A stretch of DNA of 64,000 nt, from assembly GCA_029641185.1 (NCBI GenBank), contig JAPWGK010000017.1:620001-684000 (forward strand). Direction: 5' to 3'. The DNA comes from Pseudofabraea citricarpa. Lineage: Eukaryota > Ascomycota > Leotiomycetes > Helotiales > Dermateaceae. How positions within the stretch are numbered: the first letter of the stretch is position 1; each line of letters opens with the position of its first letter. The translations under genes and the position numbers were made by a program. The notes beneath the pieces are model-generated. The model searched no databases, had not been told where the DNA came from, and saw nothing but the letters and a program-made list of their open reading frames with translations. Positions 12,158 to 24,390 of the stretch are shown in pieces.

Positions 12158-13397
12158 TTTGCTATTATTGCTGCCGTGTGTGCCGGTGTTACCTCCGTCC
12201 TGGCTGGACAGACGCCGAACTGTTAATACTGTAGAGTACGTAGAGTAACTTCAGGCTCACCCTGCCCCACCTTGGCCGCTTGCGCTGACATGGCCATGAG
12301 GATGGAGGTGAGTGAGCACAGCGAGTCGTTCTTCTTGTCATTGTCCTTGTCATTGTCCTTCTCCTTCTCCTTCTCCTTCTCCCTCGTCTTCATCCTCTTC
12401 TCCTCTTCTCCTCTTCCCAGCCGTCATTGCGACGGAGCCAGCGACGTTGCAGAGAGGGGAGCGTCGAGCACGCACTAGTAGATAAGCTCCACGTCTTTCG
12501 TCGACCAAGCATCGAGTGGGTCAGAGACTCGACAGGACCTGATTTTGATGTGGGTGCCACCGTCATGATTCTACCTCGCTGCAGCAGATGCCACGCCCGA
12601 TACAGTACCCTCGACTCATGTCCACCCGCGAAGAATGAATCCGAAGAAGCTGGCCCGTCGCTGGGGAGGACTTCCCAATTCGCCTCTTGCTGGTCCACTG
12701 TCTCATAGGTCCCCTGCCCGACCACTGCATGGGCAATGTACAAGTAGTCGTCGTGCAGCCGCAAACTTTGTGAATCTTCATCTAGCCGTGTGAACAATCC
12801 AACGAGACCAAAACAACATTTCCCGTATTTTGCGCCCAGTAGCCGACTGGGAAATCCGTTGGCTGTACACTCTTCCGCAAGGTCCTAGCATTGTAGTAGT
12901 GCTGAGATTATTACCGAATCGTCGTCGTTGTTGCTGTTACTTTTGCTTGTTATCAAGGAGCGGAACTCGTTCCACCTCCGTCGGACAGACCTCCGGGCGC
13001 TTGGATTCCTTCCTCTTTCGCATCTGCACTCACTTCGCCCCCGCTACCCCGTTGCCATCATAGACCAGCATCATCACCGCAAAACAACAACGAACTCGCT
13101 TTGGTGCCCATCCGCCTGATTAATAGTACCAGAGCTGTGTATCTGCATCACAAGTGGGTAGCCTGCATTCAGTCAGTCGCATGTATGACCCATTCGGATA
13201 GCTGGCTAACCATATCTCCAGTACGGCGTTGCCCGTTCTCGCATGCGACGCTCAGTCTACTTCTTCGTTAACGTACGGCCATTTGGTTGTGCGTGCCTCT
13301 GCTACGAAAAAGCCTTCGCACGAAGTGGTTCTCTTCTCTATTCATAACGCCAGCCTGTAGAATCAACCGACGCTGTAAAGTTTTCCTCGGTGCAACT

Positions 13398-14675
13398 ATG
13401 TCTGTCGCCACCAAGTTAGCCCAGGAAGATATCTTCCAAAATGTCATTAATCCATCATTTATCTCAAATACCGACTACGCGAATGAAGCAGGAAACACCT
13501 ACAACATGTTCTCGGGTGCTGGTTTTGAGGCCATGAACCAACCTACCAACCCTTTCCTCTTACCTAGTGAATTTGACAGCATGGGAGCCTCGGCAGGATT
13601 TGCCTCCAATGCAGGAAATATATTTTTTGATAGCACGTTCCAAATGCCAGCTCACCAGGATAATGGTGGTTCTCAAACTCCGTTCCCAAACTCTTACTTT
13701 CTGCCCATGACAGAAGATTCCGATGTAGGGATTATGAAATTAGACGACGAGCCCATCGCTTCCCACCAAGAAATTCAACGTCCACCGACAGCCTCAACCA
13801 CTCATATGACTCGCAAGCAAACACACCCAGTCAAGCAAGAGCCTGCAGTCAATGCGGTACCTGAGTGCCGAACACCTGTGAAGAAGCGGCGGAACAGGAA
13901 GACGAAGAAGCAGCCAACCGAAGAGGAGGCGAGAATAAAGCGAGAAAGATTTCTTGAGCGGAATCGAATAGCGGCCAGCAAGTGCCGCACCAAGAAGAAG
14001 CAGTCGACCAATGAATTGGAGGAAAAACTCAGGGAGTTTCAATCCGAACGAAAGATAATGGAAAACGATATTCACCTCCTCATGTCTGAGCTTGACTTAT
14101 ACAAGGAGGAACTGCAAAAACATGCTCACTGTGGTAACCGGGCCATTGAAATATGGCTAACTGCTAGGGCAGATGCTATTGCGAACAATCTTTCTTCTAC
14201 ATCTTCACTTAGAGCGGCATCATCCTACCTAGCTCTGCAGTCATCTCCGACTAGTCCAACGTATGGTGGCTCTTTACATCCGAGACGACGTGGTAGCGTG
14301 GAATATAGACAAGAGACAGTCATATCTCAAGGCTCAAATACCATGTCACGAGATTCACCTCATCAACAGTGGCCCGAACAAATCCAGGGCTCCATGAATA
14401 GGGCCGAATCCACCTATTCTGGTGGCACTTTTGACTCTACAGAGGGTGGAAGTCGTGAAAGCTCGGTCGAGAGTGCCGCTTGTACAGATATGGATTACCA
14501 TTCAACACAACGTGATTCTGGAATCAGCGACATAGGATCTCCTCATCGATCGTTTGATAGAAAACCGAGTCTTAGCAGCTCTTCTGACTGTGCATTCATG
14601 AATGAATCGGAGCAATTGCTACCGTCACGCAGCCAGAGACTCTTCGTACAGACAGACTACCAATCTTTCTCTTAA
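13398..14675 (+). CDS. ATF/CREB-like bZIP transcription factor
   Basis: Single exon, 425 aa, from the first ATG in frame (13398); the frame is open further upstream but without an ATG. The bZIP spans roughly residues 177-245: basic region FLERNRIAASKCRTKKKQ with the invariant N-x7-R, then a zipper of Leu/Met/Ile heptads ending in KHAHC, a His-Cys ending seen in the Atf1/AtfA group. Flanks are Ser/Gln-rich and look disordered. ATF-type factors in fungi act in stress and development downstream of a HOG-type MAP kinase. Which paralogue this is cannot be told from the sequence alone, so I give no symbol. A long leader is likely, with a possible 5' UTR intron near 13157-13221. Confidence 0.85.
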   Translation: MSVATKLAQEDIFQNVINPSFISNTDYANEAGNTYNMFSGAGFEAMNQPTNPFLLPSEFDSMGASAGFASNAGNIFFDSTFQMPAHQDNGGSQTPFPNSYFLPMTEDSDVGIMKLDDEPIASHQEIQRPPTASTTHMTRKQTHPVKQEPAVNAVPECRTPVKKRRNRKTKKQPTEEEARIKRERFLERNRIAASKCRTKKKQSTNELEEKLREFQSERKIMENDIHLLMSELDLYKEELQKHAHCGNRAIEIWLTARADAIANNLSSTSSLRAASSYLALQSSPTSPTYGGSLHPRRRGSVEYRQETVISQGSNTMSRDSPHQQWPEQIQGSMNRAESTYSGGTFDSTEGGSRESSVESAACTDMDYHSTQRDSGISDIGSPHRSFDRKPSLSSSSDCAFMNESEQLLPSRSQRLFVQTDYQSFS

Positions 14676-17600
14676 ATATATATCCAGGCAGGGTTCGAAG
14701 CCTACTAAACTTTCCATGTTTTCTAAATTGGAGTCCGCGGCGTCTGATGGCAGAGCTGGCTGCATCGTCCGCATGCAGTTTCGAACAACAAGCATTTGTT
14801 GAGTTTAAGATACCAGTTCTGCCAGTGGCCTGAGCTCTAATGTTTCAGATATTGCCTGTCTTTGTCGTACCATGTACCAAATAAAATATAATCCTTATGG
14901 TTCCGTTCCTAAGCTGGCTTTTCTTTGGTATCTTCTCCTGATATGCTGCGCCAAACAGGCTCGGTTGTCGTACATTGCCATTGTGCTTTCAGGGTTGCAT
15001 TGTTTTGAGTGAAGTAGTGATACGACGGTGGGGTCTAACTTTGTATTATAAAGCCACCGCTGATAAATTCAAATATCCGAAGATGTTCTCTCGAAACCAT
15101 CGCTTAAATTCGAGGCGTATAGACAAACCAGATGAGAAATAATGTAAAAATCAACCTGTGTTGCAATGCTGTTTTGGTTTTCGGCCATGAAATGATGAAA
15201 TTGGCTATGCTCGGTAGACGTAGAAGGTGACAGTCGTTGGTCCCAGCTCGCTTTAGAGCTTCTCTAAAATTGATCTGAAAGTTCATAATATGTAAGCCGA
15301 AGGACCCAAGCAAGTATACAAGATAATGCGAGATGTCAGGACCTGGAGGTAGAAATTACTAACCAAGTCAGCGCTGCAATGCAGCCCTCTGTTGTCTGTG
15401 TATAGCGGCATAGATGGTAGAATGTTGTTTTGATACAAGTAGTATCGAATCCATCTTCGTCTCTTTATATGGCAGATCCTCCAGAATGAAATTTCTTGAG
15501 GTATAGACTTACAAAGGTTCCCCTTCAAATCGACAACAACATCAATCCGTCAGCAGAGATGTCAACGATGAAGTCCAAGATAGCGGACTTGTTGGTTCTT
15601 CAAGCATGACATACTTTTGTTGTTGTTGAGTTCATCGGTCTGTGCTGCGGCTGCAGAAGGCGTTGGGGTCAAGCCGATCGTGTTCCCATGTGAAAGCGTT
15701 GCGAAAGAATGCGAAACAAAGCCACTTAATATACTGTAAAGCTGAAGAATCGCACCTCGCTCGTCTCTCGACCCGCAACCTACCAGACTACCTGGCTTGC
15801 TTGCTTACAGGGATGTGCACTATCACCTATACCGATGTGACGAAGTCTTACTGCTGCGCATGCGGAGACATTACTCCTTGAATAGGTGGTGCACCACTGC
15901 ACAGTACGTGTGCGGTGGCCAAAAGAGAGGCTTGGAGAAGGTGACTGCGGTATATTATAGGGCCACCATTGATCCTCCGCGAGGGTTTTGTTTGTGCCAT
16001 GAGCTCATCCTAGTTTGTGTGTCTGTTTCATGGATCATTAGGTATGGCGTCAGCGCTGCTCGCTCCTCGCTTCTTTGCAGCCCAAGATGGAGGCTTTTCT
16101 GATCTTGAATGGCTCAATTTGATAACCGAGGGACCCTCCGGGCAGGGGAGAAAGCCCATATCATCCTGTTGCAGAAAGAATCAGATTTTCCTCGGCATCC
16201 ATCTAGCATGCCTGTTGCCAATCCTAACAATTCAAAGCGAAAAAGTTCAGGGAAATGGAAGACTGGAAGTCCACCTCGGATGAATCATTCCTCTTGGCAA
16301 TGTAACCACCAGGATGAATAGTCTTCGAGGAGTGGGTTGTTGTGGTTCGTCTCAACGATCAGCAAGCTTGTGGACTTGGCTCCGCACGGCCATCTCATCG
16401 CCATACTACCTGTACAGGACACTACGTAGTGCAGGGCCAAAAGATGAGTGATCAGCTATGCTAACCGCATGGTCACCAATTTTGGTCATGATTTTCGTCA
16501 AACTAGATTACCTCACCGCAAATGAAACCGTAGTAGGCAGTATGTTCCAATCTAGCCACACAGCCGAGGAGTTCCTGAGGTGCCATGCAGTAGGACAGCA
16601 CCTGTGCAGGGAATATGCTACTGGGCTTCTCTACCAAACCGCGGTTGTAGCTGTATGTTAGGGACGACCCTTAAATATAACCTAAAAGATTTCTCTGCTG
16701 CGGAAGCTTCTCCGTGGCAAGTAAGATTAGCGACTGAACTGTCAAGCAAAGATGACGAGCCGGGGAAGATATACACTAACAGTTACGCCACTGCTTTGAT
16801 CCTTGCCTAAAGAAAGTTGTCCATTTCAGCCAGGTCTCCTAAAAATACTGGAGTCTCCAACAGCCAGGTATCTCATTTAAGCCAACCTTCTCATAGGAGG
16901 TAGGTTGCCAGCGTAAAGATCTGAACAGCTCGTTACGCGACAGCGAATGATGTGCCAGTTATTAGTGTAGAGTTTCTAAGATCAGCCTAGGAATTGGGCA
17001 AGTGATGCAATACCCCGTATTCCTATGCACGTACAAGGGATTTAGTGTTTTGTTGAAGGCCAAGAGAAAATCGTCGGAGTGAAAGTTGCATGTATGTTCT
17101 TCTCAGTGAGGAAGGTTACCGCATGGTGGCCGTCATGGGATTTCGAGACAATTGGATCATGGCTGCATGGTAGAAAAAAGAGGACCGTCAAATTAGTAGT
17201 GATTCGCAGGGAGGGAATATCCGCAGAGCTTGGATTTTAATAAGTTGGCATAAAAGTGTTGACGTCGTTTGATCCAGTCCCTAGGTGGGTTTTATACGTC
17301 ACAGTTGCGACACGTGACTCGAACCGTGGAAGCTGAGGGCGGAAATGCAGTTGGAGTAGAGACAAACTGTATTGGAACAGGGAAACCTAGAAATCTGAAG
17401 ACGTGAAACATAGATTCAAAGGTTATTTTGTGCTGTCAGCCCAGTATCTGTAAGAAGAATAACTGTCAAAGGTGGAGGGGCAGATGTACCGTTACGAGGC
17501 CGCCCCAAGCCATCAGCTTCCTAAGGTGATGTAACCATTAAGCTTGGGTCTCATGAGTCGTCAATCTCTTCAGAGACAACCCTTCCCCCTCAAAAAACAG

Positions 17601-17707
17601 CACCTTTGTGTGGTTGCCAGGAACGGCAAGGTATTGGTGCTCCCGTGGTCATTTTTACACTTCGTACAGCGTCTTTGATACATTGTAAAATACACATAGG
17701 GTGGTAC
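14676..17707. other. Intergenic 3 kb, no gene supported
   Basis: 3' flanks of the bZIP gene (+) and uL4m (-). No recognisable protein. On the minus strand at 15100-15620 there are donor-like and acceptor-like sites, so a short spliced transcript is possible, but no frame is convincing. A 22-bp stretch at about 15599-15620 resembles one at about 20800-20822. Confidence 0.5.
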
Positions 17708-18683
17708 CTATACGACACTCCTAATCTTCCCAGAGTTCAGATCGCTCACATGCTCACTGAGTATCTCGTCCAACGCTCGCTTCTCAATCACAATTCTTCC
17801 CAATTCCAACAAATCCTTGACATCCACCTCGTCCGTCATCTGCACTCTCCCGTCTTCGCCAGCGTGTCTTAATGCTCGGAACAAATTCTTTCGGAAACTG
17901 CCTGTGATCACGAGTGTCCTTCCATCATCCTTGCCCCAGTGGTTATGGGCAAAGATGTCCTTAACAAATCTCGTCTTTGGGTGCTCAATGTCCATTCCAT
18001 TTTCGCAAATTATCAATTCGCCCTTTCGGTATCTGTAAGATAGGGCAGTCCTCCATGCCAAATCATACATCTTCTTAGGAAGCCCAGTTGCGAAATCTCT
18101 AGGTCTGGGTCCGAATGTCTTCGATCCTCCCTTTAACATGGGCGATTGTCTCGTACCCAAACGTGCCATACCGGTTCCCTTTTGTGGCCTTATCTTACGG
18201 TGCGATCCATGAATTTCCCAACGTGTCTTTGTGGATGCTGTTCCTTGTCTAGTGAAATCTCCCTCGAAAATGACGGCGCGATGAAGAAGATCTCGCCGCA
18301 AAGGAAGGTACAATTGGTTGGTAGGATATGATTCGAATCGTAGGGGTTCCATCGTTGGGAACTTGTAAATAGTTGTCAAAACAGAAGAAGCTTTGCTGTG
18401 TTAGAAAACATCTTGTCTTTTTATGTGGGCAACCTACGTAACACATCCGCCGGTTTGTTATGAAGGGGCATACTATCCAATCCTACGAGACCCGAGGGTA
18501 GTGAGGTCTCTGTCGCCATCGTTCTTGATAGTCGGGGAGCTAGACATTGCTGTTGAAGAATTAGTCTTAGTAGCTACCGTTGTTGGAGGATAAACAAACC
18601 GTCAGAGGGTCTTTTGAACCTGCAATGCACCCTCGCAGGGTATTCAAGCCCTTCGAAAAGCTTTGGAGCCCCTTTGATGCCAT
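17708..18683 (-). CDS. yml6: Mitochondrial large-subunit ribosomal protein uL4m (Yml6)
   Basis: Proposed exons on the minus strand: 18683-18600, 18549-18438 and 18390-17708; 292 aa. The body is plainly L4: LPLRRDLLHRAVIFEGDFTR, the TRWEIHGSHRKIRPQKGTG loop, then SPMLKGGSKTFGPRPRDF and YDLAWRTALSYRYRKGEL. L4 contacts the peptide exit tunnel of the large subunit. Exon 1 (MASKGLQSFSKGLNTLRG) is a basic, acid-free presequence for import into mitochondria. Intron 1 (50 nt) is well supported. Intron 2 (18391-18437) has a good GTAGGT donor and CTAAC branch point, but its AAG acceptor is unusual; a neighbouring acceptor would change a few residues in the linker. The start codon lies 153 bp from that of mL38 on the other strand. 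Confidence 0.88.
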
Positions 18684-18836
18684 TGTCGATACGTATGGGC
18701 GCTACAATTTGTCGTCGTCGAGAAGGGAGGTTCGCGTCCCCCGGCTCGAATAAATTTAGCGGATACAAGATTCGCCGATCCGAGTCCATGGATTGACAAA
18801 TTTCAAGCTACACCTCGAACATCCTCAAGAGTAACA
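18684..18836. promoter_or_regulatory. Shared promoter of two mitoribosomal genes
   Basis: 153 bp separate the start codons of uL4m (-) and mL38 (+). Both 5' leaders and promoters must fit here, so the region is very probably bidirectional. I see no obvious TATA box serving either side. Confidence 0.7.
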
Positions 18837-20165
18837 ATGCCTGCATGTCAGAAGGCCGTAAGGCCATTGGCACAATGCCTACGAGGTGCTCAATCATCGA
18901 GGTCATCTATGCGAATAATCAGAGCCTTTTCAACCACGCCTCAGACCAACGAAGCTATTGTCGAAGCCGTCGCAACTCCTGAATTCGACCCAACGACTGT
19001 AACATCCGTCAAAGGAGAAAGGTCATTGATGAGAAGCGGTATATTGCCCGTAGGATCAAGACGTCGCCGTGCAGCTGTAAAGAGTTCAGACAATGTTCCT
19101 TTCGAGCAATTGCCATATCAATGCTTCCAGGAGGCCCGCAAAGTGCTACAAGAAGACAGAGAAGAGAAGCTGAAGGCTATAGCTACGGAGAGACTACGCA
19201 TTCAAAACCTGGTTGCACAGGATCCCGAGAAGCTTGCTGGAGGCCAAGCTGCTAAGGACAGAAGGCTAGCTGGCATGAGGAAGCATCTGGAAGACTTGAA
19301 GATCCAAGCAGACATCAATGATCCTATGATCAAGAAGAAATTTGAAGATGGCGAAGGTTTGCAATGATCCGTTGTCGAACTTTCAAGATCCTTAGGCTAA
19401 TTACATATTCCAGGAGATATGTCTAAACCCATCTACCGATACCTTGCAGACAAGAAATGGAGAAGTTACCAACGCAAAATCATTGTTCAGCGTATCGAAC
19501 AACTCAGCATCGTTCCAGATATCCTTCCTCATTTCGAGCCCACAGCAGATGTTCGTTTAGCATTTAGAAGACGCAATGTTCAAGCAGGAGAATTCGTCGA
19601 TTCCAGAGTTAGTGAGGTGCCAGCGAGGTTAAACATTCAGGTGTTCAACAAAGGAGAAAGACTCATCACTATTTTGGTTCTTGATACAGATGTACCTTTG
19701 GCCGAGGAGGATAACTTCGCTACGCGATGCCATTACCTCGCAGTCAACATTCCACTTGGTCCCACCGACGACTCCGTGCCGCTTTCGCAGGCCACAAAGG
19801 AGCAGTTGGTGCAACCATGGTTACCACCCTTTGCCCAAAAAGGATCGCCATATCACCGATACTCCGTATTTGTGTTGGAGCAAGCACAGGGCGAGGAAAT
19901 CAACGTTGAAGAAGTTAAGAAATTACAACGTGACGGCTTCCGTTTCCGATCATTCATCAACAAGAACAAGCTCCAACCTATCGGTATGAGCATTTTCAGA
20001 AGCATTTGGGATGAAGGAACTGCTGGTGTCATGCATCGGGCTGGTATTGAAGGTGCGGATGTTGAATTCAAGAGAAAGAAGGTTATTGCACTCAAGCCTA
20101 AGCAGAAGCCTAGAGGATGGGAGGCGAGACATGCAAGTGACAAGTACAAGTCACTCAGGAGATGA
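18837..20165 (+). CDS. mrpl35: Mitochondrial large-subunit ribosomal protein mL38 (MrpL35, PEBP-like)
   Basis: Exons 18837-19356 and 19414-20165 encode 423 aa; the 57-nt intron has a GGCTAAT branch point. Residues 1-35 (Arg/Ser-rich, ending RAFSTTPQ) look like a mitochondrial presequence with a typical cleavage context. The middle is a charged helical stretch. Exon 2 carries the phosphatidylethanolamine-binding-protein fold: DVRLAFRRRNVQAGEFVD, LITILVLDTDVPLAEEDNF, RCHYLAVNIPLG and PYHRYSVFVLEQ. Fungal MrpL35/mL38 is exactly such a PEBP-fold subunit of the mitochondrial large subunit. The C-terminus is basic (KYKSLRR). A soluble PEBP lipid-binding protein is less likely because of the long N-terminal extension and mitochondrial signal. 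Confidence 0.9.
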
Positions 20166-21596
20166 TCAATTTTTGTATGAAAGATGGATGAGTGTATCAC
20201 ATATGTACAATGTAAATTTAGGATGGCCAGCATTTCACATCACACACGGTCAACATGCAAGTGCATCGCTTGCTAGTCCTTTTGCCGTGCTCCCTTTCCA
20301 ACTACACATAATAATATTTGGCATGCTGTAGCAAACTCGCCAGTGTGACATTATCTAACATGCCATTTGTCTCTGCTGACAGAAGTGCCGGTATGTAACT
20401 TTCCGCCGCAATACTTGAACCTCGTCCTCAGGAGAATAATCTCCGAGAAAGAAATGTCACAAATACTGTACAACGATCAGACAACGAGGAAGGTTTGAAC
20501 CTTACAGTAGTGTATTCATAAAGCTAATCTGATGCTCATTCAAAGTATTTCGATCCCGCCGGAATTTTCCACTTCTCCGCACTTTGCATCCAATGAGCCA
20601 AGAACCAGGTTCTTGATACCACTTTCTCGGCAAGTGACATACAGAACATCTCTTTAGCTCGCGGTGTTGGGTGGGAAGAAGCAATGCTGTGGTAGATCGG
20701 TCCATTTCGCACGAAAGGATGATTTGATATACTTTATGGCTCACATGAAGAGAAGATCTACAGTACGAGGTACAGATACCAACTTACTTTAGTACTGGAT
20801 GGTTCTCCAGCATGACATACTACACACCAAACGAGTTGTGTTGCTATTGAACTTGTCAAGAAAGACAGCTCGGTCATTATTCGCAAAGCAGAAACCGTTT
20901 ATCCGATTGTGATGAGTGAGAAGAAAAAAGACGCATATCTCAATTGGCTTGCTACCTACGATACCCCTACCTCACCTTAAGATGTGCGTGTTATATTCAG
21001 GGCTTCAAGCACATAGACACCTACCAGGTCAGTGCGGATAGTCTCGGTATATCAAATTGGACGCCGACCTCCCCGCTCGTGCTCGGGGAGGGAAACAAAG
21101 TTTCTGGTGTTACTAATGGGTTTGTGCGTACGAGGAAATGTAGGAGCGTTATTCCGATGGCGTTTTTGGCTATTACTTTAGGTTTTTTTTTTGGTTTTGC
21201 GGGGTCTTTGTTAGCTATGTTTTGAAGGGGTTGGTTGACATGCTCTATTCTAGCTAAGCAGCGCTGTGGTTTTTCTCATCGCTGGAACCTGTTTTGTGGG
21301 GAGGGGAAGTATCGGCATTCGGAGACAGACTACACAGTTTGTTCACTATGCACGCAAGAATGAGGTGTGCTTTTTTGGGTTGGGCTGAAGGAGCGTGGTT
21401 TGTAATTATGGCAAACAAGCGACGACAGCGACTATACACAGAAAAAAAAACTATCATAAAACACAAGCGATAGGACAGACAGCCACTCGAGCACTAGTTA
21501 CAAGACACTTAAACAGTAGAGATTGGATGTTCTCAGAGTTCTGCGAGGTTGACAATTTCTTTCCTATGACGGAGTGGTGATTGCTATTGTGGTCGC
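20166..21596. other. Convergent intergenic region
   Basis: Lies between the ends of mL38 (+) and alcohol oxidase (-). No gene is firmly supported. A minus-strand reading with a first exon near 20900-20783 (containing CVVCHAG), a GTAAGT donor, and a downstream frame at 20744-20502 (containing CSVCHLPRKW) might be a small two-exon gene, but nothing recognisable results. Confidence 0.45.
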
Positions 21597-24228
21597 TTAA
21601 AGCCTGGAGAGACCTGCGAGCTCGCCTGGCGCATGATAGTTGGGAACCTGTGATATCAGTTAGAATTGCAAATTTACGATTGAAAGGCAGGCAAGTACGG
21701 ACCTTCATGTTCAAGGAGTCGCCACTATAGCCAAGATCCTCGGCTGTGAGCATGGCGCACTTCTCACCGATCAAGAGAGCGGTCGAGTCTACCAGGGCCT
21801 GTTAGTAATGTCAAGGTAGGATGGTGATTTCAAGCGAGCTTACATGTGTTACATCCGACATTGTCGGGGCAGATGGAGAGATCGGCAACCTTGAGGCCCT
21901 TGACACCGTGGACGTTCAAGCGGTCATCAAGAACACCGTGCTTGACGATGCTATTTCCTTCTCTCGGGGCCATTGAGCAGGTCTATTTTGTGTTAGCATG
22001 TGCAGTATAAGTGTGAAGGCAGGGTTAGCCATACTCCGAGACTGTGCCAGGTAGTTTCAACGTGGCGCTTAACCCACTCCTCAATGTGTTCAATGTCTTC
22101 GTTGGAGTACTTGAGATCATCCCAGATCGCCTGCTGGTTGCTGTTAAGATAAACATCTTTGGGCTTCTTGCCCTCGTCCAAAGGCTGAGACCATGAACCA
22201 TGCTGAATACCAGCTGTCAAATTGCCTGGGAGAGCGTATTTGTTGGTCGTGGCGAGATCCATATCCTTGGCACGGGCGGGAGAGTTGAAGGCGTAGAATG
22301 GATGCATAGCTTGCACCTCACCAGCATAAGCATCCATGCGACGAGCAGTCTCACGGGATTTGATGTAACCCCAGACCATCGGTGCCATGTCTCTCTCGTC
22401 GTTCATGAAGCCAGCATCAAAGTCAGGAGCCTCATATGGATCTGGAGAGCAGATGTGGGTACTTCCACGAGAGAATGGATACTCGAGGAAGTGGAACATG
22501 GTGAAGAACTTTCCGGCTGGCCTAATGATTATTAGCTACAGCAATTAGCAAGATGGCAGACTCGAGTACTTACATCAACATGTGATCACCGAACCAACTA
22601 CTCTGGAGGTTAGTACTGTCTTTGTAAAACATGAAGTAAATACATACCCTGCGATGACTGAATAATGCATGACAGGCTTGTCGGGCTTGTTCTTGAAATA
22701 CGAGTCCCAACCACTTCTAAAGTGTGGAGTTGGCCACCTCTCAATCTCCTTGAGCTCTTCTTCAGTGGGTCTAATCTTCACACCCGCTTCAATGCCATTA
22801 GTGGCAAGAGGGCCAGTGCCCTTGAGATTCCACTCATCAAAGACAGCCTTCTGAACGGCAGGATCTCCCCTGACAAAGTCGTCGAAACTTTCAGTATCTA
22901 CAGACATTAGCTTGACTTCAGACAGTCGCTGAATATGGTCGTACCTGGCTTAGCGCGGTATACTGAGAAAGTAAGATAATGATCCTGGAAGTTGAGACCA
23001 ACACCTGGCAAGTCGACAATGGGCTTGACACCAACTCTGCGGAGCTTGGCTGGGTCACCAATACCACTGCGTTGAAGGATCAATGGCGACGAGAGAGTCC
23101 CGCCAGATACAATGATCTGCTTGCGGGCTCTAAATGTGCGTGATTGTTGCTGCTTGGAGGAACTCGTATCAATAATGAAATGTCAAGGAGTTAAGGGCTG
23201 CTTACGGATGGATGAAGAGGCTTCGTGGGAACGGTTCGAACTCCGACAGCTCTTCCATTCTCAATAATGACCTTGTCGACCTTGGTGTTGCATTGGAGAT
23301 GCAGATTAGAATACACTTGTCTTGTCGAATGAATGTAAGCATGAGCCGAATCGCTTCGGCGACCAGTCTGTTGTAATTTTGTTAACCAAAAGCTCAACGT
23401 TGGATAATACCATCAACCTACATCTCTGTTAATCCACTTAAGCCAATGCTCAGCACCGCTATTTCGGCGTCAGTATTATTATCGATGACTAGTCACTGCG
23501 CTAGTAAAAACATACTGTCCTGTAACAAGATCTTGGAGATCATCGGTGGTTGGGATGCCTTGCGACTCAGCAGCTCTAAGGAAGTCCTGCATAATTGGAT
23601 AGGTGTAGTTTCCGAAAGAGACTTTGATCGGTCCTTCGAATCCATGGAGTTCCCTGTGACGAGCTCGCTTAGCGATGATAGTTATGGTTGGTCAGAAGGT
23701 TTTACCTATTATTGCATGCACGTTGATATGTTTCATGCTTCTTCATGAGTGGAATCAGCTCTTTTGTAGTCCATCCTTTGGCCTGGAAATCATCGTAATC
23801 AGAGGCCGAGGCTCGAGTGTACATCATGAAGTTGATGGAAGAGCCACCCCCAAGGATGTGAGCACAGGGTACCACAGCCTTTCGACCTCCGAGCCATTCT
23901 GACGGACGTGAATAATAAAACGAAGCAGTCTTGCTGTCCAATTTCATATTACGTGGGTCTAGTAGGTTAGCATAGTAGCTAAGTTAGGAAGCGAGTTTCC
24001 AACTTACAGATACCAGGCCTGAAGACCCAAGGATTGTTGAGGTTGCTCTCCCCGCCCTCGATCAGAAGGACTTGGAGGTTGTGATCCAAGTTGGCTAGTC
24101 TAGAGAAAGATTACAATTAGTAGATACTTAGTGATTGATGCCAACTATACAACATACCTTCCAGCAACAACACAACCACAACTACCCCCACCACACACGA
24201 TGATATCGACCTCATCTGGTACAGTCAT
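21597..24228 (-). CDS. aox1: Alcohol (methanol) oxidase, peroxisomal GMC flavoprotein
   Basis: Thirteen exons on the minus strand: 24228-24158, 24099-24008, 23958-23706, 23653-23516, 23458-23422, 23367-23206, 23149-22945, 22897-22648, 22597-22574, 22521-22035, 21982-21844, 21788-21703 and 21647-21597. They sum to 1995 nt, 664 aa, the size of yeast methanol oxidases. The enzyme oxidises short primary alcohols to aldehydes with H2O2 release. FAD site: DIIVCGGGSCGCVVAGRLA. GMC signature: LGGGSSINFMMYTRASASDYDDF. Active-site region: TTWHSLGTCSMAPREGNS with the catalytic His, and DNVGCNTYSTALLIGEK with the partner Asn. The last three residues are SRL, a type 1 peroxisomal targeting signal. Introns are 47-58 nt; exon 9 is only 24 nt. 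The acceptor before exon 7 could shift by one codon. Upstream lie several CreA-consensus hexamers, fitting glucose repression. Other GMC oxidases do not align this closely. Confidence 0.95.
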
Positions 24229-24390
24229 TGTGGCAGTATCACAATTCACACAACACTACGAGAAAGGTGTGCTCAATGCACAAAGTAAGATATCATATAA
24301 TATAAAAAGATGTTGGAGATAAGAGAGGCAAGCGGATGTTGGCAAAAATGGAACAGAAGGGGGACAGTCGTGCTCTTTTCTACTTGAGAT

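Larger units (their letters stand above)
8508..13397. other. Gene-poor 4.9-kb region between RPA3 and the bZIP gene
   Basis: I see no gene I can support. Many open frames of 60-180 codons exist on both strands, but none has domain-like sequence or pairs with plausible splice sites. Contents: the RPA3 promoter, G-rich tandem repeats (8650-8710), a CCCCGCCAG array (8759-8792), several GTACAGTAC/TACTGTAC motifs, a CTTTG array (12127-12157), a CTTCTC-rich tract (about 12330-12400), and probably a long leader for the bZIP gene. A possible 5' UTR intron ends at a CAG at 13221 after a GGCTAAC branch point. Confidence 0.5.

Noticed and set aside
11919..12248. 109-codon frame with a hydrophobic Leu/Cys-rich segment resembling a membrane helix
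   Set aside because: The hydrophobic part is produced by the CTTTG repeat.
17300..17330. GGTTCGAGTC-like string on the minus strand, suggesting a tRNA T arm
   Set aside because: The flanking bases do not form a T stem and no acceptor or anticodon stem could be found. Similar strings near 10331 and 49660 also failed.
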